DNA of 64,000 bases from Candidatus Thiosymbion ectosymbiont of Catanema sp. Cochon2018. Lineage in GTDB: Bacteria > Pseudomonadota > Gammaproteobacteria > Chromatiales > Chromatiaceae. The position numbers and the translations under genes were made by a program. The notes under the pieces are model-generated. The model was not told the DNA's origin. It saw only the letters and a program-made list of their open reading frames with translations, and did not search any database. The stretch spans positions 1,048,888-1,112,887 of the forward strand of contig WYCW01000001.1 in assembly GCA_011392765.1 (NCBI GenBank), read 5' to 3'. Each line of letters opens with the position of its first letter. The first letter of the stretch is position 1. Below are positions 46,448 to 55,432 of the stretch, piece by piece.

Positions 46448-47399
46448 TAGATTGCCCCGAATCGGTTGCGGACACGCCGAGAAATGTCCGCGCCGTTACA
46501 CTGTCCCGACCGATCTGGGTCTTGAGTGCAGCGAAAGACTCGAACTTTTTCTCGTCTCGCAGCTTGTGTCGAAACTCGACCTCCAGATGCCGACCGTACA
46601 GGTTGCCCGTAAAGTCGAACAGATGGACCTCGAGCAGATACCGGGCGCTGCCGTCTACCGTCGGCCTGGTGCCCAGGTTCGCTACTCCCGGCCAGGGTCG
46701 TTCGGTAATGCCGTCGACCACCACCGCGTAGACGCCGCGGAGGGGGCTCACCCGCCGGTGCAGGTTCAGGTTCGCGGTTGGAAAACCGATGTCTCGCCCG
46801 CGTTTATCGCCATGCCCTACGCGCCCGCAGATGCGGTAGCTCCGGCCCAGCAGACGGCGGGCGAACGCGAAATCTCCCCGCGCCAGTGCCTCGCGGATCC
46901 GGGTGCTGCTCACTCGCCCGTCGCCATCCGTTATGGTGTGTAGATTCTCGACGGCGAAGCCATGCCCCCGGCCCATCTCCCGCAGGAGCCGGAAGCCTCC
47001 TTCCCGGCCGTGACCGAAGCGGAAATCGTCGCCTACCAGCAAATATCGAGCGCTCAGTCCGTCCACGAGCAGTTCCCGCACGAACTCCCGCGCCCCCATC
47101 CGCGCCAGCTTGGGACCGAATTCGAGCAACACTACCTGCTCGATGCCGCAGTCCGCGAGGGCGGCGAGCTTCTCGCGCAATCGGGTCAGGCGCGCCGGCG
47201 CCGCGTCCGGGGCCAGGTACTCCATGGCCTGGGGCTCGAAGGTAATCACCGTGGCCGGCAGTCGAAGCGCCTGCCCCTGTGCCAGCAGGCGCCCGAACAC
47301 CGCTCTGTGCCCCAGGTGCACCCCATCGAAGTTGCCGATGGTAGCGACCGTTCCGCGCTGCCGAGGTGCCAGATTGTGCAGTCCGCGAATGACCCTCAT
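46425..47399 (-). CDS. ribF: Bifunctional riboflavin kinase/FAD synthetase
   Basis: Makes FMN and then FAD. A 324-residue protein: the nucleotidyltransferase domain has TIGNFDGVHLGH near residue 20 and YLLVGDDFRFGHGREG; the C-terminal kinase domain has GRDIGFPTANL and GVANLGTRPTV. The start at 47399 (MRVIRGLHNL) fits the family. It often sits upstream of ileS-lspA, but lspA is 12 kb away here and ileS is not seen. Confidence 0.95.
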   Translation of the reverse strand: MRVIRGLHNLAPRQRGTVATIGNFDGVHLGHRAVFGRLLAQGQALRLPATVITFEPQAMEYLAPDAAPARLTRLREKLAALADCGIEQVVLLEFGPKLARMGAREFVRELLVDGLSARYLLVGDDFRFGHGREGGFRLLREMGRGHGFAVENLHTITDGDGRVSSTRIREALARGDFAFARRLLGRSYRICGRVGHGDKRGRDIGFPTANLNLHRRVSPLRGVYAVVVDGITERPWPGVANLGTRPTVDGSARYLLEVHLFDFTGNLYGRHLEVEFRHKLRDEKKFESFAALKTQIGRDSVTARTFLGVSATDSGQSIRIRSQG

Positions 47400-47445
47400 G
47401 GAAACGAGCACACCGTAAAGGTACGCGCTGTAGATGCCCCTTTCC

Positions 47446-47708
47446 CCCCAGGGCAAGCGCGTATAACCTTTTTTTGATCAACAAGTTGTTTTCAGCTACC
47501 AGTCGCCGGCTTCCAGCCGTGGTGGAATGGTATGAACCACATGTGATTTAAGAAGCCTAACATTCGATGTTGGGTTACGGCGCGTTCGAGCTTGCCGGCA
47601 TACGCCGACATCCTGGCACGCGCCTAACCCAATCTACGCGCTTCTTCTCCCCCAGGGCCGGCGCGTATGATTTTCTTTTCAATCGACAAGCTGCTCCCAG
47701 CTTCCAGC
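47446..47708. repeat. Two long family E repeats
   Basis: Both read CCCAGGGC(A/C)(A/G)GCGCGTAT, then a TTTTCTTTTCAATCGACAAG-like segment, and end in CAGCTNCCAGCC. They show that the full family E unit is about 60 bp. One is at 47446-47502, the other at 47650-47708. No gene is seen in the 600-bp ribF-murJ gap. Confidence 0.7.
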
Positions 47709-47863
47709 CACCAATCATCCCCAATGTAAGATAACCTGTGTTTACTGACAACTCACCCACCTTGAATGAGGCTGCGGCTGTCATTCCCTGATTGGTAAAC
47801 CAAAATTGAGCATAGGAAAATTATCCGATAGTTTCGATTTCGACTTACCTCCTATCTTGCTTT

Positions 47864-47937
47864 GATCCGCGGATTACGCAGATTCTCACCGATGAAAAAC
47901 GGAAGAATCTGCGGAAATCTGCGTAATCTGCGGATAG
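47864..47937. repeat. Family D hairpin repeat, copy 4
   Basis: ATCCGCGGATTACGCAGATT and the inverse AATCTGCGTAATCTGCGGAT around a short variable loop, downstream of murJ. It may act as a terminator. Confidence 0.75.
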
Positions 47938-47997
47938 AAACGCAGCGGTACGTGCCGAACCGGACCTAGTTTCCTGAGGTAGGGATATCAGCAGGAT

Positions 47998-49539
47998 TTA
48001 TATGCGTTCACCCTGGGAAAAATGCCGGGGCCGGACGCCGAAGGCCAGCAGCGACCCGGCATAGACCGCTCCCCCCGCCAGGATCCAGCCTACCAGATTC
48101 AGGACCCGTTCCCAGCCCCCCATGGCGAGCCACCGGACTGTTTCCCCGCTGCCCCACCAGACTACGAGGCCCATGATAATGCCGGCGCCCAGGCCACGTA
48201 TCAGGAGTGCACGCCAGCCGCTCTCGGGCCGATAAATGCCTTCCCGCAACAGACCCCGCAACAGGAGACCGGCATTGACGGCGGCGGAGAGCGTGGTCGC
48301 AAGGGCGAGACCCGTGTGTCCCAGGGGGAACATCAGCAGCAGGCTGAAGGCCACGTTGACGACCATTGCGATCACAGCGATCCTCACGGGCGTCTTCATA
48401 TCCTGGCGCGCGTAAAAGCCCGGCGCCAGGACCTTGATGCCCATGAAAGCGGTCAATCCCAACGCATAGGCCATGAGTGCCCGCGCCGCCATGGTCACAT
48501 CCTCGCCGGTGAACTCGCCGGAGTGGAACAAGGCGGCCATCATGGGGCCGGCCAGCACCAGCAGCCCCACCGCGGAGGGCACTCCCAGCAGCAGCACCCA
48601 GCGCAGGGCCCAGTCCAGGGTCCGCGAGAACGCCTCGGGTGACTGTTCGGCGTGTTTTTGGGACAACTTGGGCAGGATCACGGTCCCCAATCCCACGCCC
48701 AGGATGCCCAGGGGAAACTCCATGAGCCGATCGCCGTAGTAGAGCCAGGTGATACTCCCGGTAACCAGGAAGGAAGCCAGCAGCGTGTTCAGCAGCAGGC
48801 CGATCTGGGTCACCGAGACCCCGAACAGAGCCGGCACCATGAGCTTGATGACACGCCGCACCCCGGCGTTGTGAAAATTGACCCGCGGTCGCGGCAGCAT
48901 CCCGATCCGCCACAAAAACGGTAGCTGGAAGACGAGCTGTGCGATCCCCGCGATAAAGACCCCCCAAGCCAACGCGAAGATGGGTCGCTCCATTTCCGGG
49001 GCCAGCACGAGGGCGCACAGGATCAAGGCGACATTGAGCAGGACCGGAGTGAAGGCGGGCACGCCGAACCGCTCGTAGGTATTCAGGATGCCCCCGGCGA
49101 ATGCCGTCAGGGAGATGAACATCAAATAAGGAAAGGTCAGGCGCAGCATCTCCACGGCCATCACCTGTTTATCCGCCTCATCCGAGAAGCCCGGTGCGAA
49201 TATCAGGATCAAGACGGGGGCCCCGAGCACACCGAGGAGGGTCACACCCAACAGCACCACCCCGAAGGTCCCTGCCACATCGTCCACGAAACCCTTGAGC
49301 TCCGAGGTGCCGTGCTTGGTCTTGTACGCATTGAGCACGGGCACGAAGGCCATGGAAAAGGCCCCCTCGGCGAACAGCCGGCGCATAAAGTTGGGGATCT
49401 TGAAGGCGACGAAGAAGGCGTCGGTTCCCGCATCGGCGCCAAATACCCGGGCCACCACCAAGTCGCGAACAAAACCCGCGATGCGGGACAGAAAGGTGTT
49501 GCCGCCGACCTTGGCGATGGATTCGGTGAGAGAGGGCAA
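47998..49539 (-). CDS. murJ: Lipid II flippase MurJ
   Basis: A 513-residue MOP-superfamily membrane protein with about 14 helices, moving lipid II across the inner membrane for peptidoglycan synthesis. It starts with a membrane segment containing KVGGNTFLSRIAGFVRD, includes ADAFFVAFKIPN-like GTDAFFVAFKIPNFMRRLFAEGAF, and later TPVLLNVALI. The C-terminal codons (SQGERI and TAA) lie in a family E repeat. It is usually near rpsT or ribF, and ribF is 600 bp away here. Confidence 0.95.
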   Translation of the reverse strand: MPSLTESIAKVGGNTFLSRIAGFVRDLVVARVFGADAGTDAFFVAFKIPNFMRRLFAEGAFSMAFVPVLNAYKTKHGTSELKGFVDDVAGTFGVVLLGVTLLGVLGAPVLILIFAPGFSDEADKQVMAVEMLRLTFPYLMFISLTAFAGGILNTYERFGVPAFTPVLLNVALILCALVLAPEMERPIFALAWGVFIAGIAQLVFQLPFLWRIGMLPRPRVNFHNAGVRRVIKLMVPALFGVSVTQIGLLLNTLLASFLVTGSITWLYYGDRLMEFPLGILGVGLGTVILPKLSQKHAEQSPEAFSRTLDWALRWVLLLGVPSAVGLLVLAGPMMAALFHSGEFTGEDVTMAARALMAYALGLTAFMGIKVLAPGFYARQDMKTPVRIAVIAMVVNVAFSLLLMFPLGHTGLALATTLSAAVNAGLLLRGLLREGIYRPESGWRALLIRGLGAGIIMGLVVWWGSGETVRWLAMGGWERVLNLVGWILAGGAVYAGSLLAFGVRPRHFSQGERI

Positions 49540-49599
49540 GGTTCCGCTCCGGGTTGTGGTCGCGTGGAAACGGATACTTTAGCCCCGTTGGGCCGAGTT

Positions 49600-50155
49600 A
49601 GCGAAGCCTAACCCGGCGTTATTGCTTTCGGATGGACGTAGGATGCGGTGAGCGCGGTATACCGTAGCAGGATGACACCAATCCCGACCGCGAACCGCAT
49701 CGATGGACGCCCGCCCGGCGGTGAACCGCATCTTTGGATGGCGACAAGCTCCACGGAATGGGTGTTGGGCACGCCGCTGCTGTGGGCCACACGGACGACA
49801 TGAGGGTAGCCCAATGGACAACATGGACAGTATGGACTGCATGGACCGGGGGGCACACAGCAACCCCTGGTCCACGTAGTCCATTTGGTCCATGTCGTCC
49901 ACGGCGGCTGCCGCCGTCCCTGGTGGCTTTGCCCACCTTACAGCCGGCAGGATGGCGACGCCCCCGGCTCTGCCCAATCGACACGGCTGGTAGATGTTGG
50001 GCACACCGGATCGTCCCTGATCCGGCTTTGCCCAACCTACTGGTTAATCGAAAAGAAATTTATACGCGTCTGCCCTGTAGCGCAGGTGCTTGCGCTACGA
50101 GGGACCAGGGGAGGATGGGCCGTATTCGGGGCGAGCGCGTATAATGGAAGCTTAT
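49600..50155. repeat. Dense repeat field upstream of fumarase
   Basis: Contains GGATGCGGTGAGCGC/GAACCGCATC (49641-49730) and 9-bp-periodic arms GGACAACATGGACAGTAT and TAGTCCATTTGGTCCATG (49812-49905). A GTTGGGC...GCCCAACCTAC hairpin with a GGATCGTCCCTGATCC core lies at 49995-50040. Two family E units lie near 50048 and 50138; the second, GCGAGCGCGTATAATGG, places a TATAAT-like -10 box ahead of the fumarase gene. No protein gene in the murJ-fumarase gap. Confidence 0.6.
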
Positions 50156-50192
50156 CGAAGCACTCCAGCGACAAAAAGGGCAGATCCCGAAC

Positions 50193-51713
50193 ATGACCAC
50201 TATCCGCCAAGAAGACTTTATCCAAAGCATCGCCGACGGCTTTCAGTACATCTCCTACTACCATCCGCAGGACTACATCCGGGCCCTGGCCGCGGCTTAC
50301 GAGGCCGAGGAATCCCCCGCAGCGAAAGACGCCATGGCCCAGATCCTGGTCAACTCCAGGATGTGCGCCGAAGACCATCGACCCATCTGTCAGGATACCG
50401 GGATGGCGGTGGTCTTCCTGCGGGTCGGTATGGACGTGCGCTGGGAGGCAGAGCTGGGTATCCAGGAGATGGTGGACGAAGGTGTGCGCCGGGCGTACGC
50501 ACATCCGGACAATGTACTGCGCGCGTCGATGGTTTCTCCACCGATCGGGGAGCGTAAGAACACCGGCGACAACACCCCTGCGGTGGTCCATACCGAGCTG
50601 GTGCCGGGGGACCGGGTGGAGGTGAAACTGGCGGCCAAGGGCGGCGGCTCGGAGAACAAGGCTAAGTTCGCTATTTTGAATCCCAGCGATAGTCTGGTGG
50701 ATTGGGTGCTCAAGGTAGTCCCCACCATGGGCGCCGGCTGGTGTCCGCCGGGGATGCTGGGGATCGGCATCGGCGGTTCTGCGGAAAAAGCCATGCTGTT
50801 GGCCAAGGAGGCCCTGATGGAACATATCGACATCCATGAACTCAAGGCCCGCGGCCCGGCGAGCCCCATCGAGGAACTACGTCTGGAACTGTTCGAAAAG
50901 GTCAATGCCCTTGGCATCGGCGCCCAGGGGCTCGGGGGCCTGACCACGGTCCTGGACGTCAAGATCAAGGAGTACCCCACCCACGCCGCCTCGCTGCCGA
51001 TTGCCGTCATCCCCAACTGTGCCGCCACGCGCCACCTGGATTTCACCCTGGACGGCAGCGGACCGGCCAGGCTCGAGCCCCCGCGGGTGGAGGATTGGCC
51101 GGACATCACCTGGGAGGCCGGTCCGGACGCCAGGCGGGTCGATCTGGATCGCGTCACGCCGGAGGAAATCGCCACCTGGAAGCCCGGCGACCGGATCCTG
51201 CTCTCCGGCAAGCTGCTCACCGGACGCGACGCGGCCCACAAACGCATCGCCGACATGCTGGCGCGGGGGGAATCTCTCCCCGAAGGGGTCGATTTCACCA
51301 ATCGCTTCATCTACTACGTGGGCCCGGTGGACCCGGTGCGGGACGAGATCGTTGGCCCCGCCGGCCCCACCACCGCCACCCGCATGGACAAATTCACTGA
51401 GCAGATGCTTGCTGAGACCGGGCTTATCGGCATGGTGGGCAAGGCCGAGCGCGGACCTGTCGCCATCGAGGCCATCAAGAAACACCAGGCGATCTATCTG
51501 ATGGCCGTCGGCGGAGCCGCCTATCTGGTGGCAAAGGCGATCAAAGGCTCGCGCATGATCGCCTTCGAGGATCTGGGGATGGAAGCGATCCGCGAATTCG
51601 AGATCCGGGACATGCCGGTAGTCGTCGCCGTGGATTCCCGCGGCGAGTCGGTGCATAAGACAGGTCCGATGGAATGGCGGGCACGGATCGGTAAGTTGCC
51701 GGTGGAGACTTAG
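50193..51713 (+). CDS. Class I fumarate hydratase
   Basis: Interconverts fumarate and malate with an oxygen-sensitive 4Fe-4S cluster. A 506-residue fused alpha-beta form. The N-terminal part has DHRPICQDTGMAVVFLRVG (first cluster Cys). Further Cys lie in GAGWCPPGMLGIGIGGSAEKA and in IAVIPNCAATRHL. The C-terminal beta part holds LLSGKLLTGRDAAHKR and ends with the conserved EWRARIGKLPVET. Core TCA-cycle gene. A family E unit may contribute its -10 region. Confidence 0.95.
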   Translation: MTTIRQEDFIQSIADGFQYISYYHPQDYIRALAAAYEAEESPAAKDAMAQILVNSRMCAEDHRPICQDTGMAVVFLRVGMDVRWEAELGIQEMVDEGVRRAYAHPDNVLRASMVSPPIGERKNTGDNTPAVVHTELVPGDRVEVKLAAKGGGSENKAKFAILNPSDSLVDWVLKVVPTMGAGWCPPGMLGIGIGGSAEKAMLLAKEALMEHIDIHELKARGPASPIEELRLELFEKVNALGIGAQGLGGLTTVLDVKIKEYPTHAASLPIAVIPNCAATRHLDFTLDGSGPARLEPPRVEDWPDITWEAGPDARRVDLDRVTPEEIATWKPGDRILLSGKLLTGRDAAHKRIADMLARGESLPEGVDFTNRFIYYVGPVDPVRDEIVGPAGPTTATRMDKFTEQMLAETGLIGMVGKAERGPVAIEAIKKHQAIYLMAVGGAAYLVAKAIKGSRMIAFEDLGMEAIREFEIRDMPVVVAVDSRGESVHKTGPMEWRARIGKLPVET

Positions 51714-51843
51714 GCCGCAGGGCGGGAAAGGCCATGGACGGCCGCATCCCGCCGACTTATCCAAAATCCGTCATGAAATCCGTATCCATCGGGAGCCGGA
51801 GGCCTGGTGGCGGGATACGCTGTGCTTTCCCGCCCTACAACCC

Positions 51844-51993
51844 TCAGGTGACGCCGTGGCCTGGCTTCGGAACGCGCTCTCGTACAACCTTCGCGGGATT
51901 GCGCTGGTTTCCCTGCCGGTCGGTCAAAAATTTCCCGGTTTTCGCATCTCGATATCGCGGAGTGGTCTTCGATCCGCCGGATTTCTTGGGCAT
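51844..51993 (-). CDS. 49-residue basic small protein divergent from the XRE-ImmA gene
   Basis: The ORF reads MPKKSGGSKTTPRYRDAKTG then KFLTDRQGNQRNPAKVV and ends GHGVT. The Y-R-D-A-x-T-G-x-F-x-T core recurs in many small bacterial ORFs often placed beside toxin-antitoxin genes. AGAGG lies nine bases before the ATG. It shares a promoter/operator region with the divergent XRE-ImmA gene. Function unknown. Confidence 0.6.
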   Translation of the reverse strand: MPKKSGGSKTTPRYRDAKTGKFLTDRQGNQRNPAKVVRERVPKPGHGVT

Positions 51994-52033
51994 GATAGTT
52001 ACCTCTTAACGTGAACAAAATATCCCATGCAAC

Positions 52034-52089
52034 AGTTGACATGTCTCATATGGAGTTTACAAATATATAGATACAATATATGTTGTCAA
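52034..52089. promoter_or_regulatory. Promoter and inverted operator candidate for the XRE-ImmA locus
   Basis: GTTGACA and its inverse TGTCAAC sit 49 bp apart (52034-52040 and 52083-52089). The left arm is also a consensus -35 box (TTGACA), followed 17 bp later by ACAAAT. The AT-rich spacer contains TATAGATACAATATATG. The downstream XRE domain is the likely autorepressor. Confidence 0.5.
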
Positions 52090-52108
52090 CCCTTAGCAGA
52101 GGTGATCC

Positions 52109-53212
52109 ATGTTTGGAGAGCGGCTGAAACTCGCGCGGAAAAAGGCCGGCTTCTCTCTGGATAAGCTCGCTGAAACCCTGGGTGGCGCAGTCACTAAGCA
52201 GGCACTCAGTAAATACGAGCGTGGGCTCATGATGCCGGGATCAAAGGTGCTCACCGAACTTGCGAAGGCACTTGACGTCACTCTCGATTATTTGCTGGGC
52301 GAAGAGGTACTGAGTCTTGAGGGGGTCGATTTCCGCAAAAAGGTGCGGACCACTGCGAAGGAGCGCGCACGGGTCGAGGCAGCGGTCATCGACCAGCTCG
52401 AGCGTTACCTCACTGTCGAAGAGATCTTAGGACTGGAAAGCTCCGATTGGCGTGCCCTGGAGCTAGAGCATGGCCATTTGGAGGACATCGAAGGGGCGGA
52501 AGATGCAGCGAACGATCTGCGGGATGAGTGGGGCCTCGGCGACGACCCGATTCCGAGCATGAGCGAATTACTCGAAGAGCACGGCATCAAGGTCTTGCTG
52601 CTGGAGCTTCCGAAGAGTGTCTCCGGGCTGACCTGCCTTGTGGATCGGGGGGATGGTAAGGCGAAATTACCGGCCCTCGTTGTGAATAAGCACCATGGTT
52701 TGGAACGCCGACGCTTTACCCTCGCCCACGAGCTGGCGCACCGGGTATTGGCTATACCCCCCTCCTTTAGTGACAAGGAGGAAGAAGTCGCAGCCCAACG
52801 CTTTGCCGGCGCATTCCTGATGCGGGCCGATCATCTGAGGCAGGAAGTCGGCAAACAGCGCGCCAGGCTCGGATACCAGGAACTCATTGGCCTGAAACGT
52901 ATGTATCGGGTCAGTGCGGCGGCATTGGTAGTACGGCTCGAACAAATCGGCATTATCGAGAAGGCAACCCTGTCCACCTTGTTTCAGACCGTCGGGAAAA
53001 CCTGGCGCTCTTTAGAACCGAAAGAAATCGAGCCGCCAGATAAGCGCGGAGAATTCGAGCAGCCAAAACGATTCGAGCGACTCAGCTACCGGGCGTTGGC
53101 GGAAAGCTATATCTCGCTTGCCAAGGCAATGGAGCTCCTGAATAAGCCCCTATCGGAGATCGAGGAGGGAATGCATGGGCCGGAGCAGCTCGGTACACAC
53201 CGTCGTCAGTGA
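52109..53212 (+). CDS. XRE-family regulator with ImmA/IrrE metallopeptidase domain
   Basis: A 367-residue two-domain protein. The N-terminal helix-turn-helix spans residues 1-65 (FGERLKLARKKAGFSLDKLAE; TKQALSKYERG). After a helical linker comes the ImmA/IrrE zinc peptidase with FTLAHELAHRVL (HExxH, residues about 208-219) and a downstream EEVAAQRFAGAFLM (third zinc ligand). Such proteins act as antitoxins or cleave repressors. A PIN-type gene starts inside its 3' end (38-bp overlap), as in antitoxin-toxin pairs. AGAGGTG precedes the ATG. Confidence 0.9.
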   Translation: MFGERLKLARKKAGFSLDKLAETLGGAVTKQALSKYERGLMMPGSKVLTELAKALDVTLDYLLGEEVLSLEGVDFRKKVRTTAKERARVEAAVIDQLERYLTVEEILGLESSDWRALELEHGHLEDIEGAEDAANDLRDEWGLGDDPIPSMSELLEEHGIKVLLLELPKSVSGLTCLVDRGDGKAKLPALVVNKHHGLERRRFTLAHELAHRVLAIPPSFSDKEEEVAAQRFAGAFLMRADHLRQEVGKQRARLGYQELIGLKRMYRVSAAALVVRLEQIGIIEKATLSTLFQTVGKTWRSLEPKEIEPPDKRGEFEQPKRFERLSYRALAESYISLAKAMELLNKPLSEIEEGMHGPEQLGTHRRQ

Positions 53213-53828
53213 TACGTCCTGCGTTATCGATTTAAGGAAAGGGCGGCTTCTGGATGTTATCCTGAAAACGTGGCTTGGGCAGTCGGATGCGACCGGCATG
53301 GGGCCGATTGTAGAGGTTGACGAGACTTACATCGGCGGCAAGGAGAAGAACAAGCACAAAGACAAGAAGCTGAACGCTGGACGTGGACCGGTCGGCAAGC
53401 AGTCCGTGGTCGGCATGAAGGAGCGTGACGGGCGGGTTTCCGCTCAGGCTGTGGAGCGCACCGACGCGCCGACCCTGCAATCCTTCGTGGAGAACCATGC
53501 CCAGGCGGGCGCTACCGTCTATACCGATGAGCACAAATCCTACCAGGTAATGACTGGATACAAGCATGAGGTGGTAAACCACAGCGTCAAGGAATTCGTT
53601 CGCGGGATGGCGCATACCAACGGCATCGAGAGCTTTTGGGCCTTGCTGAAACGCGGGTACTACGGCATCTACCACTACATGAGCACGAAACATCTGCATC
53701 GGTATATCAATGAGTTTTCCTTCCGGCTTGATACCGGAAAGTTTGACACCATGCAATTTATCGCTATGACGGTTGACAGGATAAAGGGCCGTCGCCTCAC
53801 CTATGAGAGATTGATCCATGCCGCGTAG
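53175..53828 (+). CDS. Chimera: PIN-toxin N-terminus fused to an IS1595 transposase C-terminal half
   Basis: Residues 1-31 (MGRSSSVHTVVSDTSCVIDL, then RKGRLLDVIL) are the start of a PIN/DUF4411-like toxin, with the first acidic residue in SDTS. From about residue 32 the frame is an IS1595 (ISXO2-type) transposase without its zinc ribbon: VEVDETYIGGKEKNKHKDKK, VYTDEHKSYQ, HTNGIESFWALLKRGYYG. A transposon fusion therefore destroyed the toxin while keeping one open frame. Whether the chimera is made is unknown. Confidence 0.8.
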   Translation: MGRSSSVHTVVSDTSCVIDLRKGRLLDVILKTWLGQSDATGMGPIVEVDETYIGGKEKNKHKDKKLNAGRGPVGKQSVVGMKERDGRVSAQAVERTDAPTLQSFVENHAQAGATVYTDEHKSYQVMTGYKHEVVNHSVKEFVRGMAHTNGIESFWALLKRGYYGIYHYMSTKHLHRYINEFSFRLDTGKFDTMQFIAMTVDRIKGRRLTYERLIHAA

Positions 53829-53919
53829 CTCCCAAAAGATTATTGAGCCGATTGACGCGCCTTTTGATAAGGTGGTAAAGTCCGTAGTTAATAGAGGTAA
53901 AAACGGCCGGGGGACAAAA

Positions 53920-54996
53920 ATGACGAAATCTATCTGCTTATTTAACCATAAAGGCGGCGTGAGCAAAACAACGACGGCCTTTAACCTTGGGTGGTGCATA
54001 GCTGATTGCGGGGAGAAAGTTCTGCTTGTAGATCTTGATTCGCAGTGCAATCTTTCCGGCTTGGTGCTTAGATACAATGCCATAGATGATGATGGCATGA
54101 TGTCTTTCTATGAAAGCCGTAAGAATCTTACCATGAGGCCGATAGTTGAAAATCTTATAAATGGTGTTTCGCCGGAAAGCTTTATGAGTTCTGAAAATGG
54201 AGAATTATTGGCGACGGAACATGATAATCTACGATTACTGCCGGGAAGTTTGACTGTATCCGAATTAGATTCTCAGATAAGCGTCTCCTTGAAAATCGCG
54301 ACAGGTGTTCCTGCAACGAGGAATATTCCTGGCAATCTTCCTGAAATGTTGATTAAAATTGCCAAGAAATTTGATGCTGATTATGTAATATACGATTTAA
54401 GCCCTAACGTCGGAGGATTGAACGAAATAATACTGATGTCAAGTGATTATTTCATAGTTCCGACAACTCCGGATTATTTTTGTTTACAGGCAATAAATTC
54501 ATTAGAGAAAAACATAACAAGATGGAACAGGGAGATCCACAGATTCATAGAAGACAATGACCTAAACAAAAAAACATTCACGATAAAGAACCAGCCTATA
54601 TTTTTGGGGGCTATCCAACAAAGGTATCGTCCGCGTTCAGGAAAACCGGCAAAGTCATTTGAAAAATGGATTAACGAAATAAGCAGCGCAATAAATAATC
54701 ACTTTATCCCATCGCTTAGAAAGATCGGTTGCGTTATTGATGAAGAAGTCATGCGACAATCTCTGGAGGGTTCGGATCTTGATCCATACGACCTTGCGCA
54801 AATTCCTGACTTCAACTCCCTTATAGCGATAAGTCAACAGCTATCCAAGCCCGTCTTTGCACTAACAGATAATGAGATAAAAACCACTGGCCGTGTTTTC
54901 GGGGATGCCGAAATCACAATGAAGAAAAGCCGGGACAATTTTAAAGATATTTTCTCCGAATTAGCTGATAGGGTCATATACCTGACATCGCAATGA
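53920..54996 (+). CDS. ParA/Soj-family ATPase
   Basis: A 358-residue partition-type ATPase. The deviant Walker A is KGGVSKTTTAFNLG right at the N-terminus (start MTKSICLFNH), followed by LLVDLDSQCNLSG (A') and DYVIYDLSPNVGGL (Walker B). A longer frame from 53818 adds MPRSSQKIIEPIDAPFDKVV, which overlaps the transposase stop and looks like an IS1595 passenger peptide. AT-rich. No ParB, parS-like site or replication gene is visible, so it may be an orphan or part of the neighbouring island system. Confidence 0.75.
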   Translation: MTKSICLFNHKGGVSKTTTAFNLGWCIADCGEKVLLVDLDSQCNLSGLVLRYNAIDDDGMMSFYESRKNLTMRPIVENLINGVSPESFMSSENGELLATEHDNLRLLPGSLTVSELDSQISVSLKIATGVPATRNIPGNLPEMLIKIAKKFDADYVIYDLSPNVGGLNEIILMSSDYFIVPTTPDYFCLQAINSLEKNITRWNREIHRFIEDNDLNKKTFTIKNQPIFLGAIQQRYRPRSGKPAKSFEKWINEISSAINNHFIPSLRKIGCVIDEEVMRQSLEGSDLDPYDLAQIPDFNSLIAISQQLSKPVFALTDNEIKTTGRVFGDAEITMKKSRDNFKDIFSELADRVIYLTSQ

Positions 54997-55013
54997 AATC
55001 TATGGGGTAAACT

Positions 55014-55253
55014 ATGTTCAACGCCGTACTCGAAGCCATCAAGCGCCTGGAAGCCAGGGAGAACCCATCCAAGAGCGATCAAGAGCTACTGGACTACCTG
55101 CATTCGGAAGCGGATGAAGAGGTGAGCTTGAACCTGGTAAATCTCATGACCTACGGCCAGAGGCTTGGGTGGGAGCGGATTGAGAACAGGGTTGCCAAAC
55201 TGCTTGATTTGATTCGAGCCGCTAAGGAGGGAGGTTCCGCTGGCCGTGGCTAG
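55014..55253 (+). CDS. 79-residue helical protein of unknown function
   Basis: Highly charged and all-helical (FNAVLEAIKRLEARENPSKS ... LLDLIRAAKEGG), with no membrane segment or known motif. It starts 17 bp after the ParA-like stop, so co-transcription is likely. It is GC-richer than the ParA gene, so the two may have different origins. Confidence 0.55.
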   Translation: MFNAVLEAIKRLEARENPSKSDQELLDYLHSEADEEVSLNLVNLMTYGQRLGWERIENRVAKLLDLIRAAKEGGSAGRG

Positions 55254-55432
55254 TCAAGTATATAGGTCCCCTCAAAAACGCCCTGTATCGCTTTCTCGAG
55301 GATCCTTTGGTATTCGTACCGGATGACCTGATACATACCCGCCTGCGCCGATATCATTGAAATAGTGGGCACGACCCACCTTCATCCGGCCGGAAGAGTC
55401 ATCGATCCGACGATAAGGTAGAAGGAGTCTTT

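Noticed and set aside
51710..52042. 110-codon minus-strand ORF near the fumarase end
   Set aside because: It overlaps a better supported 49-residue ORF with a ribosome site in another frame and has random composition.
53818..53919. N-terminal extension of the ParA-like protein (MPRSSQKIIEPIDAPFDKVV...)
   Set aside because: It overlaps the transposase stop and precedes the ParA Walker A by more than usual; more likely a short IS1595 passenger peptide read through into the ParA frame.
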